NCBI GenBank assembly: GCA_017460885.1
Contig: JAFUAB010000008.1
Location: forward strand, 1 to 64,000
Length of the DNA: 64,000 nt
DNA from: Lachnospiraceae bacterium
GTDB lineage: Bacteria; Bacillota; Clostridia; Lachnospirales; Lachnospiraceae
Reading direction: 5' to 3'
Notes under the pieces: model-generated
Databases searched by the model: none
Told to the model about the DNA's origin: nothing
Seen by the model: the letters and a program-made list of their open reading frames with translations, nothing else
Part shown: one piece after another, positions 8,349-16,211 of the stretch
Numbering within the stretch: the first letter of the stretch is position 1
How the letters are laid out: each line of letters starts with the position of its first letter
Translations under genes and position numbers: made by a program

Positions 8349-9488
8349 TCACAAGTTCATATCAACAAAGTGCTTCTGAACCGTTGTATTCCATAATGAC
8401 TCATCAGAGAGAATTGACACAAACCTGTCTGTACTGTGTCCGTCGCCAAAAAACATAACATGTTTTCTATAGGATTCAACATTATCAATTGCAGTTAATA
8501 TCTCTGAAACAGTTTCATTTGAATGAATAATATTCGAGGATAAGTTCACATCATATCTTCCTTCCTGTCTCGTCCCCAGATCAATAGCAGGAATCCCATA
8601 CACTCCGGCCTCCCTTACGCCGGCGCTTGAATTCCCTATAATATGATCCGCATTCTTCAGCATAGAGAGAAAATACTCAAATCTTACCGATGGGAAAACC
8701 CTGAAATGTCTGTTTCCATTGAACCTTTGATATTCATTTATGATGATTTCAGATCCCAGATCGTTATTAGGATATATTACAATATAATTATTGTTGCTTT
8801 TTATCAATGCATCTGCAATTGTACTGATATGTTGACCGACCTTTTCATGTTCTGTTGTCACGGGATGATACATCAGGATACCATACTTTTCAAAAGATAT
8901 ATCATAACGTTCCCTGACATCCTTCATCGTAGGCAATCTGTCACTCATCATAACGTCTATGTCCGGAGAACCGATCACATGGATCCGATATGCTTCCTCT
9001 CCCATCTGTATTAATCGCTTTTCGGCATCTGCATTACAGACGAAATGCAAGTGTGCAAACTTGGATATCGCATGCCTTATTGATTCATCCATTGTGCCGG
9101 ATAATTCGCCCCCCTCTATATGGGCGACCAGGATATTATGAAGTACCCCGACAACGGCCCCTGCCAAAGCATCCATCCTGTCCCCGTGTACAACGATCAT
9201 ATCGGGAGATACTGCTTCAACATATCCCGACAGACTGCGAATAGTGTCACCCAGATTTGCACTTTGGGATGTAGTCCCCTCTAAACCGAAAGCTATATAA
9301 ATATTCCTATAATTATCCTTCTGAATCTCTCGATACGTACTTCCATGAATGTCAGATAAATGCATGCCGCATACATATACATATAGTTCAAAATCCGTAC
9401 TGTCTTCCAAAAGCATCATAAGAGGCTTCATTTTTCCATAATCCGCCCGAGTGCCTGTTAAAAAAAGTATTCTCTTATTTCCACTCAT
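8349..9488 (-). CDS. neuC: UDP-GlcNAc 2-epimerase, hydrolysing (NeuC/LegG type)
   Basis: A 379-residue GT-B-like epimerase: FLTGTRADYGKMKPLM at the N-terminus, a central HIEGGELSGTMDESIRHAIS and IGNSSAGVREAGVYGIPAID near residues 280-300. These are hallmark blocks of hydrolysing UDP-GlcNAc 2-epimerases that release ManNAc, or its 6-deoxy-diamino analogue in legionaminate synthesis, plus UDP. The ATG overlaps the Maf stop codon (ATGA), showing translational coupling. With neuB and neuA it supplies the first ulosonate pathway. The dehydratase, aminotransferase and acetyltransferase needed for legionaminate are not visible beside it, so either the product is sialic-acid-like or those genes lie elsewhere. 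Confidence 0.88.
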   Translation of the reverse strand: MSGNKRILFLTGTRADYGKMKPLMMLLEDSTDFELYVYVCGMHLSDIHGSTYREIQKDNYRNIYIAFGLEGTTSQSANLGDTIRSLSGYVEAVSPDMIVVHGDRMDALAGAVVGVLHNILVAHIEGGELSGTMDESIRHAISKFAHLHFVCNADAEKRLIQMGEEAYRIHVIGSPDIDVMMSDRLPTMKDVRERYDISFEKYGILMYHPVTTEHEKVGQHISTIADALIKSNNNYIVIYPNNDLGSEIIINEYQRFNGNRHFRVFPSVRFEYFLSMLKNADHIIGNSSAGVREAGVYGIPAIDLGTRQEGRYDVNLSSNIIHSNETVSEILTAIDNVESYRKHVMFFGDGHSTDRFVSILSDESLWNTTVQKHFVDMNL

Positions 9489-11008
9489 GTTCTGTTGAAT
9501 TTCTCCGCTCCGTTTATCAATGCTCCGTGCTTGGACATATTAACAAATCTGATGCCGTTATGCGTAGCAATCTGCTCCTCGATCACTTCTCGAAACCAGC
9601 AAAACACTTCGCTTGTCTCAACCATATTACCATCGACAGATGGCACCTGCACTAACACGCCTTCCATGTTTTCCTGATGATGCGGCATTCCGACTGCATA
9701 TTTCTGACCGCCGGGATAAGCCAGATCGAGTCCAACCAGATAAATCGTTTTTGCATCCAATCTGGCTGCTGCTTCGATACCCATACTTGAAACGGTTCCC
9801 CCTATCTTCCAAATGTCAGAGTCTTCCGGCTCATTATTCCCCGCTGATGTTTTTACAAAAACAATCATGCCCTTATATGCACCGGTATATCTCCAGTTGG
9901 TCAATTGGTCTGCTATGAGTGGCACATCGGCTGTATAATCTTCTATCCCTCTGATGTGATCCTCCAGTTGCGCATATCTATCAGCCGCTACTGAAATATC
10001 CGGCATAATACCTTCAATACATAATCGTTTTAAAACCGTATTTACTGCTATTATTCCCCTTTTGCCCTTGCTGTCTCTGAGGAATCCGACAGCATCATTC
10101 AGTGATGGGCCTGCTCCTACAACGATCCATTCGTCATATGCCAGTGAATCATGTATTTTGTCAAAAGAAAAGGATTTGAGCTGAAGATTCTTCCGCCTGT
10201 TGACTTCAGTTATGTCATGCATACTTCTTGCAAGTTCCAAATTTGCAGCAGTCCTTACAATACTATCATATCCGTTTTCTGTAAACGTTCGTCTCTTCCA
10301 GTCAGATATATATGCACATGAATTGCTGTTTTGATGAGTTTCCTTAAGAAATCTTTCAGAAACATACTTTGCATCTCCGGAAATCACCTCGATCAATTCT
10401 TCGGGAATCCATCCAAGCACCCCATAATTATACGCATATTCTATTATCTTTTCATCCTCTTCATATACCCTGATACATGAAGCACCACCTGATATCCACC
10501 ATATCTGATAGGGAAGATATCCTAACCCGCACCCCAAGATATAGAACTGTTCCACTTCGGGCCTATAGAGTTCAGTTGCCAGATTATATGCCTCCCACAT
10601 AGGATCATGAGTATCATGAATATGCATGTTGATACCGGAATCATACAATGTCAAAAAACCGGAATCTGCACTTTTGATAACGTATGATCCAGCATCAACA
10701 CTTATGTGTGTCAAAGGTGCAACCGCTTCGTATAAAAGCGGCAAAAGCCTGCTCAAAGCCTCTCCCGCAGCGAATCCACAGTCTTCAAATCTCTCCGCAA
10801 TCTCCAATGCCGTATTCTGTATATCCAACGCCAGTTGCAGGTTTGAGGAGGCAATTCGGGAAATCATGTTCTCCAATATTTTCGCACCTTCGTTGTAGGC
10901 TCTCCTCGCGTCTCGCCGTTTGCAAATATACGATAGATGAACAAATTCATTAATATATTCTATTGACATCGAATCATGATATATTTCTTCAATAAAATCT
11001 TCAGCCAT
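9485..11008 (-). CDS. Maf-type flagellin nonulosonate transferase (MAF_flag10)
   Basis: A 507-residue motility-accessory-factor protein. The central PF01973 (MptE-like/DUF115) domain begins at VVGAGPSLND (about 296-305) and continues with KGKRGIIAVNTVLKRL, PDISVAADRY and YLVGLDLAYPGG. The N-terminal half (about 155-225) contains a second Rossmann-like segment (YILGCGLGYLPYQIWWISGG). Maf proteins transfer CMP-pseudaminate or legionaminate to flagellin Ser/Thr in the cytoplasm before export. The gene sits between neuB and neuC, downstream of the flagellins. ATG 11008 is preferred, with GGATGG upstream and only three bases past the neuB stop; in-frame starts at 11017 and 11023 are possible. Confidence 0.85.
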   Translation of the reverse strand: MAEDFIEEIYHDSMSIEYINEFVHLSYICKRRDARRAYNEGAKILENMISRIASSNLQLALDIQNTALEIAERFEDCGFAAGEALSRLLPLLYEAVAPLTHISVDAGSYVIKSADSGFLTLYDSGINMHIHDTHDPMWEAYNLATELYRPEVEQFYILGCGLGYLPYQIWWISGGASCIRVYEEDEKIIEYAYNYGVLGWIPEELIEVISGDAKYVSERFLKETHQNSNSCAYISDWKRRTFTENGYDSIVRTAANLELARSMHDITEVNRRKNLQLKSFSFDKIHDSLAYDEWIVVGAGPSLNDAVGFLRDSKGKRGIIAVNTVLKRLCIEGIMPDISVAADRYAQLEDHIRGIEDYTADVPLIADQLTNWRYTGAYKGMIVFVKTSAGNNEPEDSDIWKIGGTVSSMGIEAAARLDAKTIYLVGLDLAYPGGQKYAVGMPHHQENMEGVLVQVPSVDGNMVETSEVFCWFREVIEEQIATHNGIRFVNMSKHGALINGAEKFNRT

Positions 11009-11009
11009 T

Positions 11010-12056
11010 TCAACCATCCACAATCATATTCCATGAAATCTGAGTATCATTTTCTATGTCACATGCAGCAGTTCTTCCCAAAAGACTATCATAGTTCTCC
11101 GCTTTAATGGTTCCCGTCCCGGGTCTTTTAACCCAAAGGTTCTCCTTACTAAATAGTTCACCTTTCCGGATATTCTTTATGCTGACAACCGTTGCAAACG
11201 CAAAATCCATAGTTACCTGTTCTTCTGCAAGCGCCTTCTTGGTACCGCCAAGCATCAGGGGAATATCATGAGCCGCATCGATAAGTTCCATGCACTCCTT
11301 AGAGTTCATTGAGCAAATAACATCCGGGCCCGGTCGATCCTTTCTATCGATAAAGTGCCTTTCTACCAAATCCGCTCCCAGCGCAATCGCAGATATGCAC
11401 GCGAAATTATTCAGTGTGTGGTCAGAAAGACCGATCGAGACGCCAGGAAACGCCTTCATCATCTCGCACATAGCACCGAGTCTTACCATGTGAGGTTCCG
11501 TCGGATACAGATTAGTCGTATGCATCAACGCATACGGAATATTATATTCCTCCATAATATCAACAGTTTTTCTTATGGCTGATATATCGTTCATTCCGGT
11601 AGATACTATCATGGGTTTACCATATGAGGCTATATGTCTTACCAATGGGTAATTATTTAATTCTCCTGAACCGATCTTGTATGCAGATACACCGAACCGA
11701 TGTAATCTATCGGCTGCTGCTCTTGAAAACGGGGTACTCAAGAAGACCATACCTTTTGACTTAACATACTGCATGAGTTCATATTCATCTTCTTCAGAAA
11801 GAGCACATCTTTTCATTATGTCATAGATAGAATCCTTGCTGTTTCCCGGGATAACTCTTCGTGCAGCGCCGCTCATTTCATCCTCGACAACATGAGTCTG
11901 GTGTTTTATTATCCTTGCGCCGGCATGACATGCTGCATCTACAATCTCTTTTGCTACAGACAGACTTCCCTCATGATTAATACCCATTTCAGGTATAACC
12001 AGCGGTTCATCACCTTTGCCTATTGTAATTCCCTCGAATTCAAAAGAACTATACAT
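11010..12056 (-). CDS. neuB: Nonulosonate synthase with SAF domain (NeuB family)
   Basis: A 348-residue synthase that condenses phosphoenolpyruvate with an N-acyl-mannosamine-type sugar. The TIM barrel begins with PEMGINHEGSLSVAKEIVDA (about 22-41) and includes IGSGELNNYPL, STGMND, and LSDHT with the later VERHFID. The C-terminal SAF (antifreeze-like) domain at about 285-346 (NIRKGELFSKENLWVKRPGTG region) is intact, unlike in the second synthase at 40.2 kb. The motif style is closest to legionaminate/sialate synthases. The gene is preceded by AAGGAG and follows the GT2 gene by 15 bases. It heads the neuB-maf-neuC-neuA set. Confidence 0.9.
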   Translation of the reverse strand: MYSSFEFEGITIGKGDEPLVIPEMGINHEGSLSVAKEIVDAACHAGARIIKHQTHVVEDEMSGAARRVIPGNSKDSIYDIMKRCALSEEDEYELMQYVKSKGMVFLSTPFSRAAADRLHRFGVSAYKIGSGELNNYPLVRHIASYGKPMIVSTGMNDISAIRKTVDIMEEYNIPYALMHTTNLYPTEPHMVRLGAMCEMMKAFPGVSIGLSDHTLNNFACISAIALGADLVERHFIDRKDRPGPDVICSMNSKECMELIDAAHDIPLMLGGTKKALAEEQVTMDFAFATVVSIKNIRKGELFSKENLWVKRPGTGTIKAENYDSLLGRTAACDIENDTQISWNMIVDG

Positions 12057-12071
12057 CAGTACATATTCTCC

Positions 12072-13061
12072 TTACATAAATCTATTCATCAATTGTTCAG
12101 AATCCCCGTCGTTAGCCCTCATTCTGGATATGCTTTCCGGTGATATACGTTGCTTAACATAAGGATTGTCATATCCCGGTCGGACACACTCTGATCTGAT
12201 TTTCCGTAATCTGTCGAGTTCTTTTAACGTATCTAATGTATGATCGTTCCGACGGTCTGCCAACGCAGCATAAATGCCGATATCATATATGTGCAGCATT
12301 TCAAACTCGATGGCATCCTCCAGTTCATAATAGTTTTCCAGTTTATTCTTAAGATTGCTCAATGCCTCCATAGCGTTTGCAACACTATCCACATATCTTC
12401 TGTAATTCCAAGTTTTTGATAATGATCCTTCTGATTTTGTATAATAATACAGTGTTTCCTCAACAGCACCCAGTTTTTTAGTGCGCGCGAGCAATTCTGT
12501 CATGATCTCTATATCTTCCAGCATATAAGTATCGTCTCTAAACCTGATCTGATTATCCAATATCAATTCTCTATTATAAATTCTTGTAACAAGATATCCT
12601 CCCTCTGCTATCAATTCCGATCTTTGCTGTGAATCAAGTTCACCTCTTTGCTCACGTCCTGTTAATAAAATGGCTCTGTCATTAGCTTCATCCACGAATC
12701 CGCAGTCTACCATATCATAATTTCCGACCTGCGCTGCCCGGATCAATTTATCATACATTCCACCTGCCACATAGTCATCACTATCCACGAATCCGATGTA
12801 TTTTCCTTCGGAATATTCCAATCCGATATTTCGCGCCGACCCCGGACCATGATTTTCGTTCAGGTCAACGACTAATATTCGTTCAGGTGCCAGCGTCTCG
12901 ATCTGCTGCAGGATTTCCAAGCTGGAATCTGTCGAAGCATCGTTAATGAAAATCAATTGTATTTCGCGGGTCTTCTGAAGTAATAGACTCTTTGCACACC
13001 GTAGCAGCGTCGATTCTGAATTATATACCGGAACAATTATGCTTAATAGAAAATCTGACAT
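12072..13061 (-). CDS. Family 2 glycosyltransferase
   Basis: A 329-residue GT-A enzyme. SIIVPVYNSE opens the fold (8-17), then INDASTDSS (39-47), HGPGSARNIGLEYSEGKYIG, and the metal-binding DSDD (93-96). The C-terminal half is helical with no membrane spans, as in soluble GT2 enzymes that extend glycans. ATG 13061 is chosen over an upstream TTG because GGTGAGAG lies just before it. A hairpin terminator after the flagellin lies 20-45 bases upstream, with only a weak T-run, so some read-through from the flagellin promoter into this glycosylation operon is plausible. Confidence 0.85.
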   Translation of the reverse strand: MSDFLLSIIVPVYNSESTLLRCAKSLLLQKTREIQLIFINDASTDSSLEILQQIETLAPERILVVDLNENHGPGSARNIGLEYSEGKYIGFVDSDDYVAGGMYDKLIRAAQVGNYDMVDCGFVDEANDRAILLTGREQRGELDSQQRSELIAEGGYLVTRIYNRELILDNQIRFRDDTYMLEDIEIMTELLARTKKLGAVEETLYYYTKSEGSLSKTWNYRRYVDSVANAMEALSNLKNKLENYYELEDAIEFEMLHIYDIGIYAALADRRNDHTLDTLKELDRLRKIRSECVRPGYDNPYVKQRISPESISRMRANDGDSEQLMNRFM

Positions 13062-13082
13062 TACTCTCACCAATAACAAATA

Positions 13083-13107
13083 GAGGAGAAACGAAACGTT
13101 TCTCCCC
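13083..13107 (-). terminator. Hairpin downstream of flagellin 1
   Basis: On the minus strand, GGGGAGAAACG is followed by a TTT loop and CGTTTCTCCTC, an 11-bp stem with one wobble pair. Only a weak T-rich tail (TATTTGTT) follows. It lies 36 bases past the flagellin stop and before the GT2 start, so it is a likely flagellin terminator or mRNA 3'-end stabiliser that may allow partial read-through. Confidence 0.75.
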
Positions 13108-13142
13108 TAATCATATCATTTTTTTCTATTCTACTCAACTGA

Positions 13143-13955
13143 TTAGCCAAGTAAGGAAAGAACTCCCTGATTACTCTGATTAGCCTGAGCAAGCATCGAC
13201 TGACCTGCCTGTGACAGAATATTGCTGTTGGAGTATTTAACCATCTCAGTGGCCATGTCAGTATCACGGATCTGGCTTTCTGCCGCTGTTGTATTCTCAA
13301 CGATATTATCAAGGTTCTTGATCGTATGCTCAAGTCTGTTCTGCACGGAACCAAGCTTAGATCTCTGACTGTTCAGTTTGGAAATAGCTGTCTTAATCGT
13401 GCTGATAGCATTTGCTGCTGAACTCTGGCTTGCTACGCTGACAGATTTGATTCCAAGTCCGGATGCAGTCATAGCTTTAATATCAATCGTAATGTACTGA
13501 CCTGTCTCTGCTCCAACCTGAAGAAGTTTGTTGGAGAATGTTCCATCAAGCAGGCTCTGCTGGTTGAAGGTTGTAGTTGAAGAAACTCTGTCTATTTCAC
13601 TTACCAGAGCCTGAACTTCCATGTTGATGTAGTCCTGATCCTCTGTAGTATTGGTATCGTTTGCAGCCTTGGTTGCCAGTTCATTCATTCTCTGGAGCAT
13701 ATCATGTACTTCATTAAGAGCACCTTCAGCTGTCTGAACTGCGGATATACCGTCCTGCGCATTAGAAGAAGCCTGTGTAAGACCTCTGATCTGACGTCTC
13801 ATCTTTTCTGAAATAGCAAGTCCTGCTGCATCATCTGCTGCGCGGTTTACTCTGTAACCGGATGAAAGCTTTTCTGTTGTCTTGGCCAGTGAGTTTGTTG
13901 TAAGACCAAGCATTCTGTTTGAGTTCATTGCTGTAAGATTGTGCTGTACTACCAT
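13143..13955 (-). CDS. fliC: Flagellin 1 (short, D0/D1 only)
   Basis: A 270-residue filament subunit. The N-terminal D0 begins MVVQHNLTAMNSNRMLGLTT, D1 contains VNRAADDAAGLAISEKMRRQ and LQRMNELATKAAND, and the C-terminal helix reads NILSQAGQSMLAQANQSNQG. Only about 50 residues separate the two conserved halves, so outer D2/D3 domains are absent. Glycan would sit on this short central loop, which has Ser/Thr-rich stretches (VASQSSAANAIS). A GGAGGAAAATAAT ribosome site, a GGA-loop hairpin and a sigma28-like promoter lie upstream. It is a tandem paralogue of the next gene and probably arose by duplication. Confidence 0.95.
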   Translation of the reverse strand: MVVQHNLTAMNSNRMLGLTTNSLAKTTEKLSSGYRVNRAADDAAGLAISEKMRRQIRGLTQASSNAQDGISAVQTAEGALNEVHDMLQRMNELATKAANDTNTTEDQDYINMEVQALVSEIDRVSSTTTFNQQSLLDGTFSNKLLQVGAETGQYITIDIKAMTASGLGIKSVSVASQSSAANAISTIKTAISKLNSQRSKLGSVQNRLEHTIKNLDNIVENTTAAESQIRDTDMATEMVKYSNSNILSQAGQSMLAQANQSNQGVLSLLG

Positions 13956-13976
13956 ATTATTTTCCTCCTTGACGGT

Positions 13977-13993
13977 GGAGCATCCGTGCTTCC
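13977..13993 (-). promoter_or_regulatory. CsrA-type GGA hairpin in flagellin 1 leader
   Basis: The leader RNA contains AGCA-CGGA-TGCT (core 13979-13990), a short stem presenting GGA in a four-base loop. The loop context CACGGATG fits the CsrA consensus CANGGAUG. It lies about 10 bases upstream of the GGAGG ribosome site, which itself offers a second GGA, as at B. subtilis hag. The CsrA role is inferred from the motif; csrA itself is not in the window. Confidence 0.6.
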
Positions 13994-14073
13994 ATTCCTT
14001 ATCTGAATTAATGGACTGTTTGTTGTCCTCTTTATTACGAATCCGTTCGCCTTTGTTCTTCGTTACACCTAAT

Positions 14074-14100
14074 ATATCGGAGCGATGTTCAAATACTTAA
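14074..14100 (-). promoter_or_regulatory. Sigma28-like promoter of flagellin 1
   Basis: Minus strand: TTAA, 15 bases, TCCGATAT. This is close to the sigma28/SigD consensus TAAA-N15-GCCGATAA. It gives a leader of about 110 bases before the flagellin ATG. Confidence 0.75.
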
Positions 14101-14177
14101 CCCCAAAATTAAAAAAATTTTTACCCTAAAAAAAACCGGTAAAATCCCCAATGTTCTCCATCACGGTTATATTTTTC

Positions 14178-14208
14178 AAAAAAAGGAGCCGCTTACGCGA
14201 CTCCTTTT
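14178..14208 (-). terminator. Rho-independent terminator of flagellin 2
   Basis: Minus strand: GGAGTCGC, loop GTAA, GCGGCTCC (one mismatch), flanked by A and T runs, with seven Ts following the stem. It starts 32 bases after the stop of flagellin 2. This classical terminator separates the two flagellin transcripts. Confidence 0.9.
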
Positions 14209-14239
14209 TGTTGGTAGATTTGCTCTGAACTTATTCAGA

Positions 14240-15052
14240 TTAGCCAAGTAATGACAGAACACCCTGATTACTCTGGTTGGACTGAGCCAGCATAGACTGA
14301 CCTGCCTGTGACAGAATGTTGCTGTTAGAATACTTAACCATCTCTGTAGCCATATCAGTATCACGGATCTGGCTCTCAGCTGCTGTTGTATTCTCAACGA
14401 TATTATCAAGGTTCTTGATCGTATGCTCAAGTCTGTTCTGTACTGCACCGAGCTTAGATCTCTGGCTGTTCAGCTTGGAAATAGCTGTCTTAATTGTGCT
14501 GATAGCATTTGCTGCTGAAGCCTGACTAGCAACGCTGATGGACTTAACTCCAAGTCCGGAAGCCTTCATTGAGCTAATGCTGATAGTGATATACTGTCCC
14601 TTCTCAGCACCAACCTGAAGCTTCTTTTTGGTGAATGTACCATCCAGAAGGCTCTGCTGGTTGAATGTCGTGGTCGAAGCTACACGATCGATCTCACTTA
14701 CAAGAGCCTGAACTTCCATGTTAATGTAGTCCTGATCCTCTGTAGTGTTAGTATCGTTTGCAGCCTTGGTTGCCAGTTCATTCATTCTCTGCAGCATATC
14801 GTGTACTTCATTCAGTGCACCTTCTGCTGTCTGAACAGTAGAAATACCATCCTGAGCGTTTGCTGAAGCCTGTGTAAGACCTCTGATCTGACGACGCATC
14901 TTCTCGGATATAGCAAGACCTGCTGCATCATCTGCTGCACGGTTTACTTTGTAACCGGAAGAGAGCTTCTCAGTACTCTTGGTAAGAGTTGACTGAGTAA
15001 GACCAAGCATTCTGTTTGAGTTCATTGCTGTTAAATTGTGCTGTACTACCAT
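14240..15052 (-). CDS. fliC: Flagellin 2 (short, D0/D1 only)
   Basis: A 270-residue paralogue of flagellin 1, nearly identical in the D0/D1 helices (MVVQHNLTAMNSNRMLGL, VNRAADDAAGLAISEKMRRQ, NILSQAGQSMLAQSNQSNQG). It differs mainly in the exposed middle: TKKKLQVGAEKGQYITISIS versus SNKLLQVGAETGQYITIDIK. The extra lysines are interesting because a flagellin lysine methylase gene (fliB) lies at the far end of the locus. ATG 15052 is used because the paralogue starts at the same residue and GGAGGAAATAATT precedes it. Eleven in-frame codons upstream are untranslated leader. It has its own sigma28-like promoter, CsrA-type hairpin and terminator. Confidence 0.95.
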   Translation of the reverse strand: MVVQHNLTAMNSNRMLGLTQSTLTKSTEKLSSGYKVNRAADDAAGLAISEKMRRQIRGLTQASANAQDGISTVQTAEGALNEVHDMLQRMNELATKAANDTNTTEDQDYINMEVQALVSEIDRVASTTTFNQQSLLDGTFTKKKLQVGAEKGQYITISISSMKASGLGVKSISVASQASAANAISTIKTAISKLNSQRSKLGAVQNRLEHTIKNLDNIVENTTAAESQIRDTDMATEMVKYSNSNILSQAGQSMLAQSNQSNQGVLSLLG

Positions 15053-15078
15053 AATTATTTCCTCCTTGAAATTGAAAA

Positions 15079-15094
15079 TTCGCATCCTTGCGAA
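15079..15094 (-). promoter_or_regulatory. CsrA-type GGA hairpin in flagellin 2 leader
   Basis: The leader contains TTCGCA-AGGA-TGCGAA, a perfect 6-bp stem presenting GGA in a four-base loop. CAAGGATG fits the CsrA consensus CANGGAUG exactly. It lies about 12 bases before the AAGGAGGAAA ribosome site, giving the two-site arrangement of known CsrA-repressed flagellin mRNAs. A further GTTGTGT/ACACAAC hairpin lies near the 5' end of the same leader. Confidence 0.65.
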
Positions 15095-15198
15095 AACTTT
15101 GGTTTTTGGGTGATCACCTTCTCTGTTCGTTCACAGCCGTACGCTCTGTTCTCTTACATATCCGGCTCACACCGTTGTGTTTATTGCTTACACAACAT

Positions 15199-15225
15199 AT
15201 ATCGGTCCCATAAAGGGATTCCTTA
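15199..15225 (-). promoter_or_regulatory. Sigma28-like promoter of flagellin 2
   Basis: Minus strand: TAAG, 15 bases, ACCGATAT. A run of 12 T residues on the minus strand (A on plus, 15239-15250) lies 13 bases upstream of the -35 and could act as an UP-like element. The leader is about 140 bases. Confidence 0.8.
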
Positions 15226-15271
15226 ACCTTATTTTATGAAAAAAAAAAAATTATTGCAAGCATTTTATAAA

Positions 15272-15748
15272 CTAATTGACAATATCTAATATTGTATTCT
15301 CTCTTACAGCGAATATTGATGCGGATCTGTATCGATCCTGCAAAGTTTTTGCATTTTTCCTAGATGCCTGTATCGCGCTCTTTCTGTTATTAAAATGCAC
15401 TTCTACAAGCTTCCTTACTCTTTCCTCTATGTCATTGACTGCTATCAGCTTTCCTTCGATTTCTTTTGAAAGAGTAACAATATGACTGCGCCTGTCGGCC
15501 GATACGCCTGATAATTCCTCCCGGTACTTTTCAATGTATGCGTATATCACATCATACTCCTGATCGAGTTCGTCAAGTCTGCTTAAATAGGAATCCTGTT
15601 CCATCATATACTCATCATATATCTCGATCCCCGTCTGGGAAGAATTAACAGATTCTATTATTCTCCGGTCTGACTCGTATATATTCTCAAGCACGCTGAC
15701 CTTATCTGATAGATTTTTTTCTAATCTGTCTATATAGGAGGACATCAC
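15272..15748 (-). CDS. FliT/FlgN-like flagellar chaperone
   Basis: A 158-residue, almost entirely helical and charged protein with long heptad-like stretches and no membrane segment. It follows fliS with a 4-base ATGA overlap, the usual place of a FliT- or FlgN-type export chaperone in Firmicutes. I see no single signature motif, so the call rests on position, size and helical character. It probably binds FliD or hook-associated proteins before export. No clear terminator separates it from the flagellin 2 promoter, apart from the poly-T tract at 15239-15250 on its coding strand. Confidence 0.65.
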   Translation of the reverse strand: MMSSYIDRLEKNLSDKVSVLENIYESDRRIIESVNSSQTGIEIYDEYMMEQDSYLSRLDELDQEYDVIYAYIEKYREELSGVSADRRSHIVTLSKEIEGKLIAVNDIEERVRKLVEVHFNNRKSAIQASRKNAKTLQDRYRSASIFAVRENTILDIVN

Positions 15749-16128
15749 CCTTCTCCTCTTGCAACCTTCTCCATCACCAGTTTCCAGTTATCTCTTACCG
15801 AATGAAGATGCATATTAACTTCATTTAATATTTCAGGATCTTTTTCCATATTCGCTTCAAGAAGCCTTCTGGACAGATAACTGTATATATTCTCGAAATC
15901 CTGTGCTACAGGATAACTCATGTCAAGAGTCTGGCGAAGATAATTAATAATCTTCTGGACTTTTATGATATTCTCATGCGCTTTGCTTATATCGTTGTCT
16001 TCTATTCCTTTGAGTGCAATATTACAGAACTTGATTGCCCCCTCATACAGCATCAGCGTCAGTTCCGCCGGTTTGGCTGTAAGTACTCTGCTGTTATTAT
16101 ATTGTGCATAAGCCTGAGGCAGTGCCAT
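15745..16128 (-). CDS. fliS: Flagellin export chaperone FliS
   Basis: A 127-residue helical bundle protein that binds the flagellin C-terminus and prevents premature polymerisation. Typical features are QAYAQYNNSRVLTAKPAELT near the N-terminus, LMLYEGAIKFCNIA, and NIIKVQKIINYLRQTLDM. ATG 16128 is preferred because GGAGGATTATCG precedes it and the length then matches the family; an upstream in-frame extension to 16185 would read through a hairpin. It lies between fliD and the FliT-like gene in the standard filament-assembly order. Confidence 0.92.
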   Translation of the reverse strand: MALPQAYAQYNNSRVLTAKPAELTLMLYEGAIKFCNIALKGIEDNDISKAHENIIKVQKIINYLRQTLDMSYPVAQDFENIYSYLSRRLLEANMEKDPEILNEVNMHLHSVRDNWKLVMEKVARGEG

Positions 16129-16147
16129 CGATAATCCTCCATTCACA

Positions 16148-16177
16148 GGTGCGATTGGATACTTCTCCAATCGCACC
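16148..16177 (-). promoter_or_regulatory. Perfect 12-bp intercistronic hairpin between fliD and fliS
   Basis: Minus strand: GGTGCGATTGGA, loop GAAGTA, TCCAATCGCACC. No T-run follows; the fliS ribosome site begins about 8 bases later. It is therefore probably a processing or stability element, or a partial attenuator, rather than a terminator. Confidence 0.7.
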
Positions 16178-16211
16178 CGGATCAAATCTTATAATTCACA
16201 TACTGTCAAAC

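Noticed and set aside
11010-12056. Pseudaminate rather than sialate/legionaminate for the first set
   Set aside because: Pseudaminate needs PseB/PseC/PseH/PseG; instead a NeuC-type hydrolysing epimerase is present, so pseudaminate is not supported here.
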